A stretch of DNA of 64,000 bases. Origin: Tolypeutes matacus. Taxonomy: Eukaryota; Chordata; Mammalia; Cingulata; Chlamyphoridae. This document shows, in pieces, positions 12,391-24,289 of the stretch. Position numbers and translations under genes: made by a program. Position 1 is the first letter of the stretch; each line of letters starts with the position of its first letter. The notes under the pieces were generated by a model. The model was not told the DNA's origin, searched no databases, and worked only from the letters and a program-made list of their open reading frames with translations. The stretch is from assembly GCA_026826555.1 (NCBI GenBank), contig JAKSZT010040198.1:703345-767344 (forward strand). The letters run 5' to 3'.

Positions 12391-12680
12391 AGCTAGAGTC
12401 TGGAAGATAGGTTATCAGGAGACAGAAAGGGAGTAGGGGGTGGTGAGCCAATGCTCAATATGGGCAAAATCAATGATAAGGTGGCAGGGGGTGATTGGAC
12501 AGTGGATGGAGGTGATAATGGTGCAGTGATATGACTGGGTGTGATGGTGCTGGAATGTGAGGGGGATTGGGGTGGGGAGTCTGGGTTGGACCATCCTTGG
12601 AAGGGGTGGGAGGCCTGGAGGAAGGAGCAGGTGAACTCTGGCGACATGTAAGCCTATCTAAACTATCTTTTAAAAAAATA
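12391..12680 (+). repeat. L1 3' UTR fragment
   Basis: The G-rich run from 'gtctggaagataggttatca' to 'tctggcgacatgtaag' aligns by eye with 58310-58530 in the L1 at 54120-58905 ('gtctgaaagataggtcagca'...'gggcatgtaactatg'), and ends in an A-rich tail at about 12670-12715. Confidence 0.6.
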
Positions 12681-13004
12681 AAAAAGATGCCAAAGCAAAA
12701 TAAAAAAAATCTTTCTGTCTTCTCCCTCTGGGTTCTAACTTAGTTTAACAGCCCTTCTATAATAATAAGAGTCCCCAAATCCTAATGAAGATTCTGTGGG
12801 TCTTGTAAAGAATTCAGTCTTATTATTCAGATTTATAAGCCTGGATACCCAAACCATTGCCAATTAATTTACAAGACTGCGGTAAAAATCATGCAAAAAT
12901 TTAGATAAACAAAACTATTTGGAAAAGCAAAGCAAAGGTGCTTTTCAATACACTGTAATCTAAGACTCTTGTCATAAAAATAGACTTTAATCTTAAAAAA
13001 AAAA

Positions 13005-13714
13005 AAAACTACAATGGTGGGAATGTTCATCTGGCAAATATGGCAGGGGACAGTTATGGGTACAAGGTGTTCAGGGTGAGGGGATATGTGGGATAGGATG
13101 CATCCGGGGCAGGCTTCCATGGAATATGAAAGTGTCCATCTTGTCATAGGGTGTTATCTCAGTGGATGGAGAGCCACACAATAAAGAAGAAAATATTAAA
13201 CTCCCATCCTGGGGAGTCCTATGTTCTCAATTAGAAGGGCAAGAAACTCTCAAGAACATAGAAAACAGACCACTATGACAAGCCTTCAATATTATTGCAT
13301 GTAACTATGACTCTTATTCTTCAAAAACTGAAACTTAGTGGTTACCAAAGGTTCCGAGGGCAGGGGGAGGGAAGAATAGAATAAAAGGAACATAAGGTAC
13401 TTTTAAAGCATTAGAATTGTTCTGCATGATCTTGCAATGATGGATACAGGCCATTATAAATTTTTTCAAAACCTATAAAAATGTATGGTGCAAAATGTAA
13501 ACCATAATGTAAACCATTGACCATGGTTAGTAGCAATGCTTCAATGTTTCCACATCAGTTGTAACAAATGTACCATCTGCATGTGAAACATTATTAATAA
13601 GGGAGAGTGTGACAGGGGGAAGGTGTTGGGTATATGGGAATCCCTATATTTTCTATGTGACTATCCTTTAACCTAAAGCTTCTTTGAAAATAAAGCAAAA
13701 AAAAAAAAAATAAG
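13005..13714 (+). repeat. L1 3' end with poly(A)
   Basis: Contains the shared L1 terminal blocks 'gcaatgatggatacaggcca', 'gtagcaatgcttcaatgttt' and 'atatgggaatccctatattt', then 'aaaataaagc' and a run of A's ending at about 13710. Its upstream part (13010-13190) is the reverse complement counterpart of 37820-38000. Confidence 0.8.
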
Positions 13715-14199
13715 ACTACTGGGGAAACATACAAAAGAAATTGTCACTGTACATAAAAGAGATCTTACAGTGATGAAAGACACATTGAAAAAAATTTATT
13801 TTACTTTTTAAATATTTATTTTATTAATATTTTTTAAATTTTATTTTACTTGTTATTTGTTATTTTTTGGCTTTGTTTTTCAGGAGGTTTTTGTTCCTTT
13901 ATTTTTTTATTAATAATTTTATTTCAAATTCACAAAAATAAAAGAGCAGAAAAAGGTAGCTCAACAAGATAGGGAAACTTTACTCCTAAAAAGTTCTTTT
14001 TCAAGCATTTTTATCTCATGTAATTGCAACTGCTAACTCATTTGTTCCTTTAGTGTCTAAAAAGACACACAGATGAATACAGATTAAAGGACATAGTCAA
14101 ATTTACTTGTTAATTAAAAAAAGAAGAGAAAAATGTTTATTCATATTTATATCTCAAATAAAACAAACCCCAGAATCTTTTTTTCTGTTAGAATTAATA
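13715..14199. other. AT-rich junction DNA between L1 copies
   Basis: Very AT-rich, with repeated 'tttattttact' type motifs. Probably the A/T-rich 3' edge of the following minus-strand L1 plus old flanking DNA; no gene. Confidence 0.4.
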
Positions 14200-14845
14200 T
14201 ATTACCAACTTTGCTTTTGCTATAGAAACATTACAAAGTTGTTGTTAACTATAGTCCATAAACTATATTAGTTATATCTCAAATATCACCACATTCTTAA
14301 CACTCTGTAGTAGTAGAACATTCCTGTATTTATATTATTAAACACAATCCCCATCTACTCCCAAACTAATACATTCCCAATATTATTCTCATTCCCAATG
14401 TTATTCTCCAGCTGTCCTCCAACTAACATTCATCTTTATAGACTACTGGTTTCAGCCACAAACACCCACAAATCAATAGTGTAGCATTCACTATAATATG
14501 TTACCATCAGGTCTAACCATTAACACATATTTACATATGACCTATTAAACATTCTACATACATCCAACATCTTCTCCCTTCCCATCCCACATTCCATCTC
14601 CCACCAACCTACACTTCATAGTCCAACTCCAGAATTCTACTCATTGTATTATTCAGTTCATATCAGTGAAACCATACAATATTTGTACTTTTGTGTCTGA
14701 ATTTGCCTTTCCTTGATGACTAATGATGCTGAACAGCTTTTCATGTGCTTCTTTGCAATGCATATATCTTCTTAGGGGAAGTGCCTATTTAAATCTTTTG
14801 TCCATTTAAAAATAGTAGGCTGCTTGTCTTAATGCTGAGTTGTAT
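14200..14845 (-). repeat. L1 3' region
   Basis: The plus strand 'aactatagtccataaactat', 'tatcagtgaaaccatacaat' and 'ttttcatgtgcttctttgca' are antisense L1 3' region text shared with 52140-52950. The same L1 resumes after the simple repeat at 14846-15215. Confidence 0.7.
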
Positions 14846-15215
14846 GTGTATATGTATGTATGTGTATGTATGTGTATGTATGTGTGTGTGTAGATATAGA
14901 TATAAAGATATAGATACAGATAAAGATATAAATATACATTTAGATAAAGATATAGGTAAAGATATAGATAAAGGTATAGATAGAGATAGAGATGATATAG
15001 AGATACAGATAAAGATATAAATATAGCTATAGATAAAGATATAGATAAATATATAGACATAGATATAGATAAAGGTATAGATATAGATATAGATAAACAT
15101 ATAGACATAGATATAGATATAGATATAGATGATATAGATATAGATATAGATGATATAGATATAGATAGATATAGAAATAGGTATAGATATAGATACAGCT
15201 ATAGATATATATCCT
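14846..15215. repeat. TATAGA/TAAAGA-type simple repeat, about 370 bp
   Basis: Begins as (TGTATG)n at about 14846-14892 and becomes a hexanucleotide array of 'gatata', 'gataaa' and 'gataca' units with 'gatgatatagata' interruptions. The long low-complexity frames on both strands (Tyr/Ile/Ser/Leu-rich or Asp/Lys/Ile-rich) come from the repeat and are not genes. It sits within antisense L1. Confidence 0.95.
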
Positions 15216-15526
15216 GGATACAAGTCCTTCATCAAATCCATCGTGTCCCAGTATTTTCTCCCAGTGTGTGCCTTTGCTTTTCTTTCTTAACAAGATCATC
15301 TGAAAAGCAAGCATTTTTAATTTTGTATAAGTTCATTTTACCAATTTTTTTCTTTAAATGGTTTACTTTGCCTAACCCAAGGTTACAAAAATTTTCCCAA
15401 TATTTTCATCTAGATGTTTTGCAGTTTTTGGTCTAATGTTTACAGTAACCATCCATTTTTAGTTAATTTTATTATAGGATGTGTGGTAGGGATAAAGATT
15501 AATTTCTTTTTGCAAGTGAGTATCTC
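15216..15526 (-). repeat. L1 fragment, continuation
   Basis: 'ggatacaagtccttcatcaa', 'gtattttctcccagtgtgtg' and 'gcagtttttggtctaatgtt' are antisense L1 text and continue the copy that ends at 14845. Confidence 0.75.
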
Positions 15527-15925
15527 TGGTAGATTGACTTACATACATCATAATTTAGACATGTTCTTAATCTGTGTATTGTGCGCATGAATCCGTGGTA
15601 AAGAGGACCTTTGAAGATGTTATTTTTAGTTAAGGTGTAGCCCAGCTGAATAAGGGTGGACCTTAATCTAGATTACCAGAGTCCCTTACAAACAGAAGCT
15701 ATTCAGGTGTAGGAAGAGAGGACGCCACGGGGAGGAGCCCACGCCGGAAGTCTTTGGAACCTGGAAGAGAAAGGAGACTCATCTTGTTTTGGGAACACAG
15801 GGAAACCTAAGGTTTGCTACTGGTCCTGAAGGAAACAAGCCTTAGAGCCTTTGAAATCGTGTACCAGTAAATTCCATTGTTTGAGCCAAAATCAGTTTGT
15901 AGTATTTGTGAAAACAGTGTACTAA
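15527..15925 (+). repeat. MaLR (MLT1/MST-like) LTR inserted in L1
   Basis: 'aagaggacctttgaagatgt', 'ttttagttaaggtgtagccc', 'gtggaccttaatctagatta' and 'accagagtcccttacaaaca' follow the order of a mammalian-apparent LTR of the MLT1/MST kind, ending near 'aaattccattgtttgagcc'. It interrupts the antisense L1, which resumes at about 15926, so the LTR inserted into the L1. Confidence 0.65.
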
Positions 15926-16760
15926 AACTAAGAATATATCCAATTGCTTCAGCACCATTTGTTGAAAAGAGTTTCCTTTCTTCATTGAATTACCTTGGTG
16001 TTTTTGCTGAAAATCAATTAACTGTAAATGTGAGGGTTGATTTTTGTCATCTTATTCTTTTCNNNNNNNNNNGGTCTTCAACTCTGTTGTTCTTTGCCAA
16101 AATTGTTTGACTGTGCTATATCCTTTGCATTTCCATATGGATTTTAGAAGCCACTTGTAAATTTCTACAAAAATCCAGGTCTGTTTTGATTCAGATTTCA
16201 CTGGTTCTATACATCTTTTTTGGGGGGTGGGGGGTGAGGGGGATAGAAATTGATGTCTTATTAAGTTTTTCTGATCCATGAGCTTTGTATCTCTTTCCAT
16301 TTACTTGTATTCTTTAATTTCTCTCAGCAAGGTTTAGTAGTTTTTCAGTATACTGATATTGTTCAAATTTGTTATGCCTAATACTTCATATTTTTGTGCT
16401 ATTTAAAATGACATCTTGAAATTTCACTTTCCAATGGTTTGTTGCCTATATATAGAAATATAATTGATTTTTGCTCTTTTACCTTGTATCTTTTGACTTT
16501 TCTATTCTCATGTATTCCATAGCTTTTCTTAGATTCCTTAAGATTTCCTACATAGATGATCACATCCACCGTGAATAAGAGTTTTGATTTGCCTTTACAA
16601 TCTCTGTGTCTTTTTACAGTGTCTTCTTGCCTTATTACATTGGGTATGACATTTAGTATAATATTGAATACATACGGTGAAAGAAAGTAGCTTTGCCTTA
16701 TTCCTGGTCTCAGGGAGAAAGCAGTCTTTTTTCATTAAGTGTAATTAGTTGTGGCAGTTC
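15926..16760 (-). repeat. L1 ORF2 3' part
   Basis: 'cagcaccatttgttgaaaag' and 'tactgatattgttcaaattt' and 'tagcttttcttagattcctt' are antisense L1 ORF2 text. An assembly gap of ten N bases lies at 16063-16072 inside the element. Confidence 0.75.
16063..16072. other. Assembly gap (10 N)
   Basis: Ten consecutive N bases. A run of exactly ten is usually a placeholder of nominal size, so real missing sequence may be longer or absent. Two reading frames crossing it are unreliable. Confidence 1.
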
Positions 16761-17274
16761 TCTACTCTGCTTAGCGATGTTTGGATGGAGGCTTGGAAGA
16801 CTTCTCTTCCTGGTCTCTTTTGCCAACTGATATCTCTTTGCTTCATCTCTTAGGAAGAAATAAAGGAGATTGGAAAGTGGGAGATAAGAGGTGATTTACT
16901 TCCTCTTTTCCTGCTGCAGTCTCCAGCCTGCAGCTTCACCCAGCACTCTTCCACTGGCCTCACTGCATCCTGTCAGAGGTACAGGGCATCTGGCCAGTGC
17001 CCCATCCTCTGAGGTTGGTCACATTTGCACGGTGCCTTCCTCCAAGCTCCTAGCATAGCAGAAAGCAGGCACTGCCCCTTCCACAGAAGTGGAGGATTAG
17101 TCCTGCAATGCCTCTTCACCAAGCTTCTGCATTTTGATAAAAGGCCTTTTTTCTTTTACTTTTTTTTTTCCCTAGCTCTTGGGTTGGTAGCTACTTCCTG
17201 CAATTATTCCCTCTGGCTTATGGCTTTTTGCTCTTTCAGCCTTCCACCCCCTCTATTTATTTTAATAATATAAA
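16761..17274. other. Unassigned intergenic DNA
   Basis: Slightly GC-richer than its flanks with T-rich tracts near 17150-17172. No coding pattern or nameable repeat. Confidence 0.4.
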
Positions 17275-20215
17275 GACAGCATCCACATAGTTTATTTCTC
17301 ACAGTTCTCCTGACAAATGAACATTATTCAAGAACACACAGATAAGAAGAAACATACAAAGTGTTTTAAACAATGCACAATGAAATCCAGCAGTATGAAA
17401 GAATGCTTGTGAACTCTTGCTCATTGTGTAGACTAAATTTAATTACTTGTTTAATTAGTAATAAAAATACAATCTTTTATGGATCTTGTACAGACTACAA
17501 AAGGGGAAATTATTACCATATATATGATTTTTATATTGGGCAGTTTACTTTGATGAGCTGCACTGACAACTCCAAATACAGAGGCAAAAGGCTATGTCTT
17601 TTGAAGGCATTAATGTGATGAATTAGAGACTTGACACAGTTACTACTATTGGCACTTTTCACCATAGTTTGTACACATCACATGATCATCTTATGTAATG
17701 TTACATGTAAAGATACATATCTGAGAGGCACTTTTACACATTCACACACCAAAGCTGGTTACAGAAGCAATGCCACAGCTGCCTCCTGCAGTTCCTGGCT
17801 GTTGGTGATAAGAACAGTTCATTGTGTTTAAAAGAAGTTAGATGTCAACATGCTTAAACAGCTCAGATTTACCAAAGGCCATCAAAGGCCACAGCTGGAA
17901 CAGAGTTCTTTTAAAGCAAACACCATCATTAATTAAAGCTTGGTCTAAAGAAGTCAGTTTCTGTGATGAAAACTATTCACAATAAAACTGAAAGCTACTA
18001 AACTCCTTCTCCATAAACACTTTGTCTTCTCATTATCATGTTTACAACTGAGTTCTCTGAAACCTTTGGAATGTATGCTCTCTTTAATGTGTGCTCCATC
18101 TCACCCATTTAAGATAATCTCCTAAAAAGGCTTTAAGGGGGTGGTGAGAAATTCACCAAGGAAACTCTCTGCTCCCTAGGAATGTTCAGCTGCTCAACAG
18201 TGGTCAAATGCCACAGCGGTGCCGAACTGTAATTGACAAGAACACTCCGGAAGCGTCATGCTTTGAGTGCCATTTCAGGGAAAGCTAGAATCTTTCCAAA
18301 CTGTGCACATATTTCACAATGATTTCATTGCTATGTGTTGAAGAGGACTAGTAAATGGCAGTCTCTTCCATGTCATCTGTTTGCTGGAGAGTAGTTTGGG
18401 TCAAGGTAATTATAACCGCTGCTCTGAGACACACTGTATTCTGTCTAAGAATGTCTCTACTATAGACATGACTTTTCTACCAATGGAAGAGCTCTTGTCA
18501 TTGCTGTAAAGGCAGGGACCACCAGAGGTTCTGAGGGATGGGAGAGGTAAGAATATGGTTAATATGGGCTCATTTTTGGGACATTGGAGTTGTCCTCATG
18601 CCATTGCAGTGATGGATACAAGCCATTGTATATTTTGTCATAACCTATAAAATCGTGTGGGGCAGAGTGTAAACTATACCATAAACTTTAATGCACAGTG
18701 AGTAGCAATGCTTCAATATTGTTCATCAATTATAACAAATGTACCACACTAACGAGGGATGTTGTTTTATTGGAAAGTGTGGGAGAGGAGGGAGTGAAGT
18801 GTATGGGAATCCCTTATATTTTTATGTAACATTTGTGTGATCTAAAGCTTTTTAAAAATTAAAAAAAAATTAAAAAATGTCTCTGACATATAACTGGGTT
18901 CTAACTGGTGATCCCCTTGCAAATATCTGCTTCATGCAGGCAGTCTGAGTAAGAACCAAGAAATCCAAAGCCGTAGCTTGTGGACACCCCTGGCAGTGCT
19001 TCCGAATGCCCTGGGTAGGCTCTGTGCCAGTTACCACACTGGAAGCCCACAGGTTGCACCAAGCCACTTTCAGCTCGTGCCTGCTGAAGTTTCTGCTTCT
19101 TTAACCTTTAAAACTGTAATAAAAAAAGAAATAGAACCCCCCCCCCCAAAATTGTAATAGTTCTTTATGTCAGGTAAATTCCTTTACATAGTAGGAATAA
19201 CTTTCTTCATCTGCTGCCTCCTCAATAGTTGGTCATGCGGCTATGAAAACAGGTCTTGTCATCTTCATCCATATACCCTGGAGGATAATGGGAGATCATG
19301 AAGGTGGAAGCTTTGAAGAGCTGCTTCTTAAGGGGATGCTTTCGTCTGCCTCTTGAAGACTTTTTGGAGTTCATGTATAAGTTTTGTGTTCTGCCTGGGA
19401 CTAGAAGGCCAGCTTTATGAAATACTTCTGCCCTCGGCTGGCAACCTGTTTTGCTGTCTTATTGCCTGTCCTTCTGCCAGCATTGAGATCCTATTTCTTC
19501 AGGAGGGTAATTCAGGATAATAGTAACTCTATAGTAGAGACATCCTTAGACAGAGCAAGCTTTTTCTGTTCTTCTACAGCCCACAGCTGGTTAAACGTTT
19601 CAGGCTTAGCATCATCACACAAGTGTCATCTTGTCATCTGAGGACTACTGTTTGTGCCTTCTGGGCCACCATTCAAAGTCAACATAGAACATGAAAGGGA
19701 GTCCCCATCCTTTTTAAGATCTAAAGGAATTTTTGGTCTAGCAGGTAAACCTACTTTATCAAAACCTAATTTAACTCTCCTATGATATCTTTTACAGTTT
19801 TTAGGTTTTCTTCCAATGTTCCCAAGGTTATTGGTATATTGGTGCCATGCAGTCTCAGGCAATGGAACAACTATCTGTGGCTATCGAAGCCCTATATCAG
19901 ACTTCTTCTGAAGTTTTTCCACAAATCCAATGGGGTTTTAGTGCTTCTATCTGGGGTCTACCTAAACTTTCAAGGACTTAAGTTGCTTGAGGATGCTGAG
20001 CCTCAAGTACAGCAATTGTCTGTAACAATTTCTGATAACCATGGTTCTCTAGTACTTTGCTGTTTTAAGCCATTAATACTTCCATTACTATTTCCTTTCT
20101 GAATCTGCTGTTTCTGGTCTCTTCTTTGGTGATCATGATAGTAGTTGAGAATGAGAAGAGATTTCTTCAGGATGAGCAATTTCCTTAAAGTTCTACCCCA
20201 AAATGACTCATCCAA
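17275..20215 (-). pseudogene. Possible processed pseudogene, parent unknown
   Basis: On the minus strand the left end (17258-17300) shows AATAAA followed by a decayed A-rich stretch, as expected for a retrocopied mRNA 3' end. From there to about 19215 the DNA is complex and non-repetitive, apart from a L1 insertion at 18459-18876, as a 3' UTR would be. From about 19220 to 20215 the minus strand has protein-like text in shifting frames: '[18 protein letters not shown]' before a TGA at about 19226, '[18 protein letters not shown]' near 19740, and 'NSNGSINGLKQ' near 20060. I do not recognise the parent gene. Alternative: unassigned retroviral sequence continuous with the ERVL remnant to its right, or chance frames. 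Confidence 0.33.
18459..18876 (+). repeat. 5'-truncated L1 insertion with target-site duplication
   Basis: Carries L1 terminal blocks 'gcagtgatggatacaagcca', 'gtagcaatgcttcaatattg' and 'gtatgggaatcccttatatt' and an A-rich tail. Identical 9-base repeats 'aatgtctct' flank it at 18450-18458 and 18877-18885, the footprint of target-primed reverse transcription. Confidence 0.88.
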
Positions 20216-20499
20216 GCCGCTTCACCCCACTTTTGATCTTGTAACACAAGTAGATCAGGAAGCGGCCACACTATGGCAAGACTCTACAATAGGACATCAC
20301 AATCCACTTACTGGGAAACCTGTACAACTGAAGATCTATCATTGTGGGACTATCATCTCTTTTACTTATATCTATATTCTTTGTATTACATATGAATAAT
20401 AATCCAACAGAGATAATAGATGAAGTTGCTGGCTAATGGGAGTGAAAGGAAAAAGCAAAATGGTATCATGAAAATCAATGCTTTCTGGGAAATGTGGGC

Positions 20500-21430
20500 A
20501 GAGAGCTAACAGCTTCTTCCACAGTCTACTTTTGCACCACTCTGATGAATATTAAGATCTTCATAACGCCATTCCACTTAGTCATAGGATGTAGACTGGA
20601 CACCAATGTCTGTGAAAAACAATCACTAGCAAATGTAAGATTTGTGGGATGAGCTATGGTCCCCACTTGCACTTGATCCTTAGGCCATAATCAGGAGTTG
20701 TCATTTCCATCCTCTGTGAACCATTCTAAATTCCCTTAACCCTCAGCCTGTAAGTTACTAGTTACTAGACTCTGTGGGTCTAAGAGCACCTGCTTGTGAT
20801 GTAAAGTTCTCTTCACATAGCCACTTGATGTCCCATGACCAGCCAAGACCCAGGAGCATAACAGGAACTGTTTTCAGAACCATATGTAGTTCTATGCTGC
20901 TGGTGGCACAGAATCACTCTAGACCCCAGAGGAGTCTGTGTTGTAACTCTCCTTTGGGGGCTTTTTGGAGAGTCCACAAATACCACCAGCACATGGGTTC
21001 TCCTAGATCTCACAGCTCCAAGCAACAAGGCCATGTTCACCAGCACCTGAACTTACTGAAGATGTCTCCATTATTCTGGGTCCTCTCAATGTTGTTAGGC
21101 TTGTGCCTAGTTAATGGGCCAGAGAAGTCATCTCAAATATGACTTATGCTGCCTCTAAAATCCAAAAAGACCTGCCAAGCATGGTGCATCTTACTCAGTG
21201 ATAGGAGGCGCAAGATTCAACAATTTAGCCTTTCCACTGAAGGAATGTGTGACATGCCCCAGACCACTGGACCTATGAAATCTTTGCTGGTGCAGAAAGA
21301 CTCTGAATCTGTGAGAGTTTGTCTCGCAGAACCTGGAGCATATATTTCTCACCATACACAACTCGCTGCTTCCTCCTCCACAGGACCACTTATATGATGC
21401 TACCAATGCAGTGAAGCAGTGTTAATTTCT
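20500..21430 (-). repeat. ERVL (HERV-L-like) pol remnant
   Basis: The minus strand reads like the reverse-transcriptase C-terminal and RNase H part of an ERVL provirus. Recognisable text includes the frame 21191-21406 with 'LHQQRFHRSSGLGHVTHS' and the frame 20813-21046 ending 'LVMGHQVAM'. Frameshifts and stops are numerous. No LTR is seen on either side. It lies immediately left of the OR12D-like pseudogene. Old fossil, no coding capacity. The family call is from memory of HERV-L wording and should be checked. Confidence 0.65.
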
Positions 21431-21677
21431 GCATAATTTCCAGAGGGTCAAGAGCAATTTAGACTGTTTTGTGACCAAGAACCAGAGAATTAATATAGCC
21501 CTGAGGCAAAAATGCAAATGTCTCAAGTGAATGCAGAGTACGTGTCTGACCCTCCTTTCTAATGAGAATTGAAAGTCATGCACTCACCAGATGAGTAACC
21601 ACAGCTGCTGAATAGGCCAATTTATTACAGACTAAGGGGTGGAAGCCCTCGTGGAAACCCGGTAAGCCCCCTCAGTC
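21431..21677. other. 3' flank of the OR12D-like pseudogene
   Basis: Short unassigned stretch between the receptor stop codon and the ERVL remnant. No polyadenylation signal was singled out. Confidence 0.4.
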
Positions 21678-22625
21678 CTAGCGGTGCTGCTGGCCATCTT
21701 TAGGCCAACACCTCCTCAGGAAGGTTCTCCTCAGAGCCAGCATCACTGCTTTGTTCCTGAGCATGTAAATCAGGGGGTTCAGCACTGGGGTGACTGCACT
21801 TTATATGTTGCCCACCACACGATCCTGAGCCATGGAGGAGCCTGAGGCAGGATGAATGTAGGTGAAGCCCACAGGCCCATAGAAGAGGCATACCACCACC
21901 ATGTGGGAGGCACAGGTGGACAGAGCCTTGTGGAGCGCACTGCAGGCCCCGGCTCTTGAGCAGAAGGAAGAAACAATGTAAAAGTAGGAGAGGAGGGTCA
22001 GAAGAAAAGCACCCATGGAGATGCTGTCTGTGACAATGGAAAGAAGCCATTGATCGAGCAGTGTTTTACCCACAGGCCAGTTCCAGGAGGGGTTGACATC
22101 ACAGAAGAAGTGATTGAGTTTCTGAGAGCCACAAAAGTTCAGGTGAGCAATCAGTACTGAATGGATCAGAGCATAAAGGAAGTTGGTGAGCCAGGCCACA
22201 GCTGCCAGCAGAGCACACACCTAGGGGTTCATGATGATAGAGTAGTGGAGTGGGTAGCAGATGGACACAAAACGGTTAAAGGCCATGATGGCCAGAAAGA
22301 TGGCGTCTGTGCTTCCCAGAAAGTGGAAGAAGTACAGCTGAGTGATACAGCTGAGGAAAGATATGGCCTTGCGCTTGGAGAGGAGGTTTATAAGCACCGT
22401 AGGCAGGGTCACTGAAGAATAGCCAATATCCAGACAAGAAATGTTTCCCAGAAAAAAATACATATGGGGAGTGGAGCTTTGGCTCCAAGATAACAATCAC
22501 TAATATGACTCCATTTCCAACCAAGTTTATCAGGTAAATGATGAAGAAAATCACAAAGAAGAAAGGCTGCAGATCTTGAACACTGGTCAGGCTTAGTAAA
22601 AGAAATTCACTGTAGTGTTCTCCAT
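21678..22625 (-). pseudogene. OR12D3: OR12D-like olfactory receptor pseudogene
   Basis: A full-length seven-helix odorant receptor relic of about 948 bases from ATG 22623-22625 to TAG 21678-21680. Visible parts: TM1 'YLINLVGNGVILVIV', TM2 'MYFFLGNISCLDIGY', 'LINLLSKRKAISFLSCITQL', the TM3-end motif as 'MAFNRFVSICYPL', 'SQKLNHFFCDV', TM6 'HKALSTCASHMVVV', and TM7 'PVLNPLIYMLRNK'. The wording matches human OR12D2/OR12D3. Lesions are a 4-base deletion near 22605 eight codons in, one extra base near 22464 that restores the frame, TAG at 22221-22223 where 'MNPQVC' would be read, and TAA at 21801-21803 where the TM7 tyrosine would be. Non-functional. Which OR12D member it matches best is not certain. 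Confidence 0.87.
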
Positions 22626-22859
22626 TGTTTTTGGGGAGCAAATATAACAGTAATGATGAGTTAATTTTTCTGAATTTTTAATTTTACACTGTTGGGGTTA
22701 AGTGAAGCAAATTCACCATTTGAAGGAACCCAGCAGTGAGCTACAATGTGAAGAAGGGTTGGGAATGGTGGAAATAAATTTGCTTACAACAAAATTAAAA
22801 AAGGCTAACCACCTGGTAAATTTTGAACAAGTAAAATGATAACAGACTAATAGGATCAT

Positions 22860-24270
22860 CGTATTGTGAATATATCAGATATACATAAAGGGCACTTTTT
22901 AAAAGAAGGAAAAGTAGGAAATGAGTATAACCTTATATGTGGCATTAGAATTAGGGGTGAGACACATTTAAAACATGCAAATGGATTAGTTGCTCAACTT
23001 GTGCTGCTGGCTTGGCAAGAAAATGGATTTCTCCACTGGCCCATATCTCCTAGACACAAAAAAGCAATCTCCCCAAACAACCTAAAAACTAAAAGACGTG
23101 GATATCAACAAACTCCACATACTGTTTAAGTAGAAGGAGAAAAAGCACCTGTAATTGACACGAGAAGTCACAGGTTTGCCACATGTGGTGGGGCTGTGGT
23201 TGTAGTTGGATAAACATCAAAATGGTGAAGGCTTCCAAGGGTAGAGCTTTGAAAACCCCCAAAACGTTTCAGCCCAAGAAGGAGAGTGCCTCTTAGTGAA
23301 TGAGAATTTCTCTAGGGAGGGAAGAAAAATAACAAGGCCCAGCACAGGTACTGAGAGAGATAAAGATAAGAGGCATGGCAAATGTAAGGAGAACAAAGAA
23401 AGCACTGCTATTTGTAAAAGTAATCATCACTGTATCAACAAGGAGGGAGCTCTTGATCCAAGGAATTGGTAAAGCTGCCCAGATTCTTCCCCACACACAC
23501 CCACTAATATTCCTCTGCTAATAATTCATTTAGACTATCATAGTACAATGTAAGCTTCTAATAAAATAGCTTCAAAAGCTGACAGAAATAAAGAAGAAAT
23601 AGTCAAACCCACAATTGTAATGAGAAGCTTTAACATATCTCTCTCAACAGCTATTAGAAGAATCGGCCAAAAAATCAGTAAATATATAGAAAATCTGAAC
23701 AACACAATTACAAATTTGACATTTGTATATATTTTTTATATTTCACATATATAGGACACTGATCTCAATGAGAGAAGAATTTCCATTATTTTCAGTGCAC
23801 ATTGAATATTTACAAAATCAAGCATATATTGACTCTTACAAAAAGCTTCCAAAATCTTCAAAAGATTGAGCCATTAAAAGGATTTTTCTTTGACCATAAT
23901 GGAATTACAAAACAATAACAAAATTAAATCTAAAAACTTACAAAATGTTTGAGATTAAGGATTACATATCTAAATAGTTCATTGGTAAAAGGAGAAATCA
24001 AGAAATTAGAGGAGGCTGATTTGGTATTCGCCATCTCCAGATGGAAAGGGAGGGGGAGGGGAGGAATTAGAAAATATTTTGAACTGAATAATAATATAGA
24101 TGAGATAGCAAATCTTTTGGCATGCAGCTAAAGCTGTAAACAGAGGAAAATTGTTGGCCTTTAATTAATATGTTGGAATAGAAGAGATACTGAAAATCAA
24201 TAACTGAATAAACTTATATTTCGTGAAGACTGAATGAATAAATAAATCAATAAAACCAACAACCCAAATG
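22860..24270 (+). repeat. Old L1 ORF1/ORF2 fragment
   Basis: The segment from about 23575 on ('agctgacagaaataaagaag', 'tcaacagctattagaagaat', 'gaccataatggaattacaaa') is L1 ORF2 between endonuclease and reverse transcriptase, sense strand, with many frameshifts. The part before about 23500 is probably the same element but less clear. Confidence 0.65.
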
Positions 24271-24289
24271 TAAAGCTCCTTACCAACTT

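Noticed and set aside
14789..15314. Overlapping reading frames of up to 150 codons rich in Tyr, Ile, Ser and Leu
   Set aside because: They are translations of a hexanucleotide simple repeat in several frames and on both strands; no complexity or homology.
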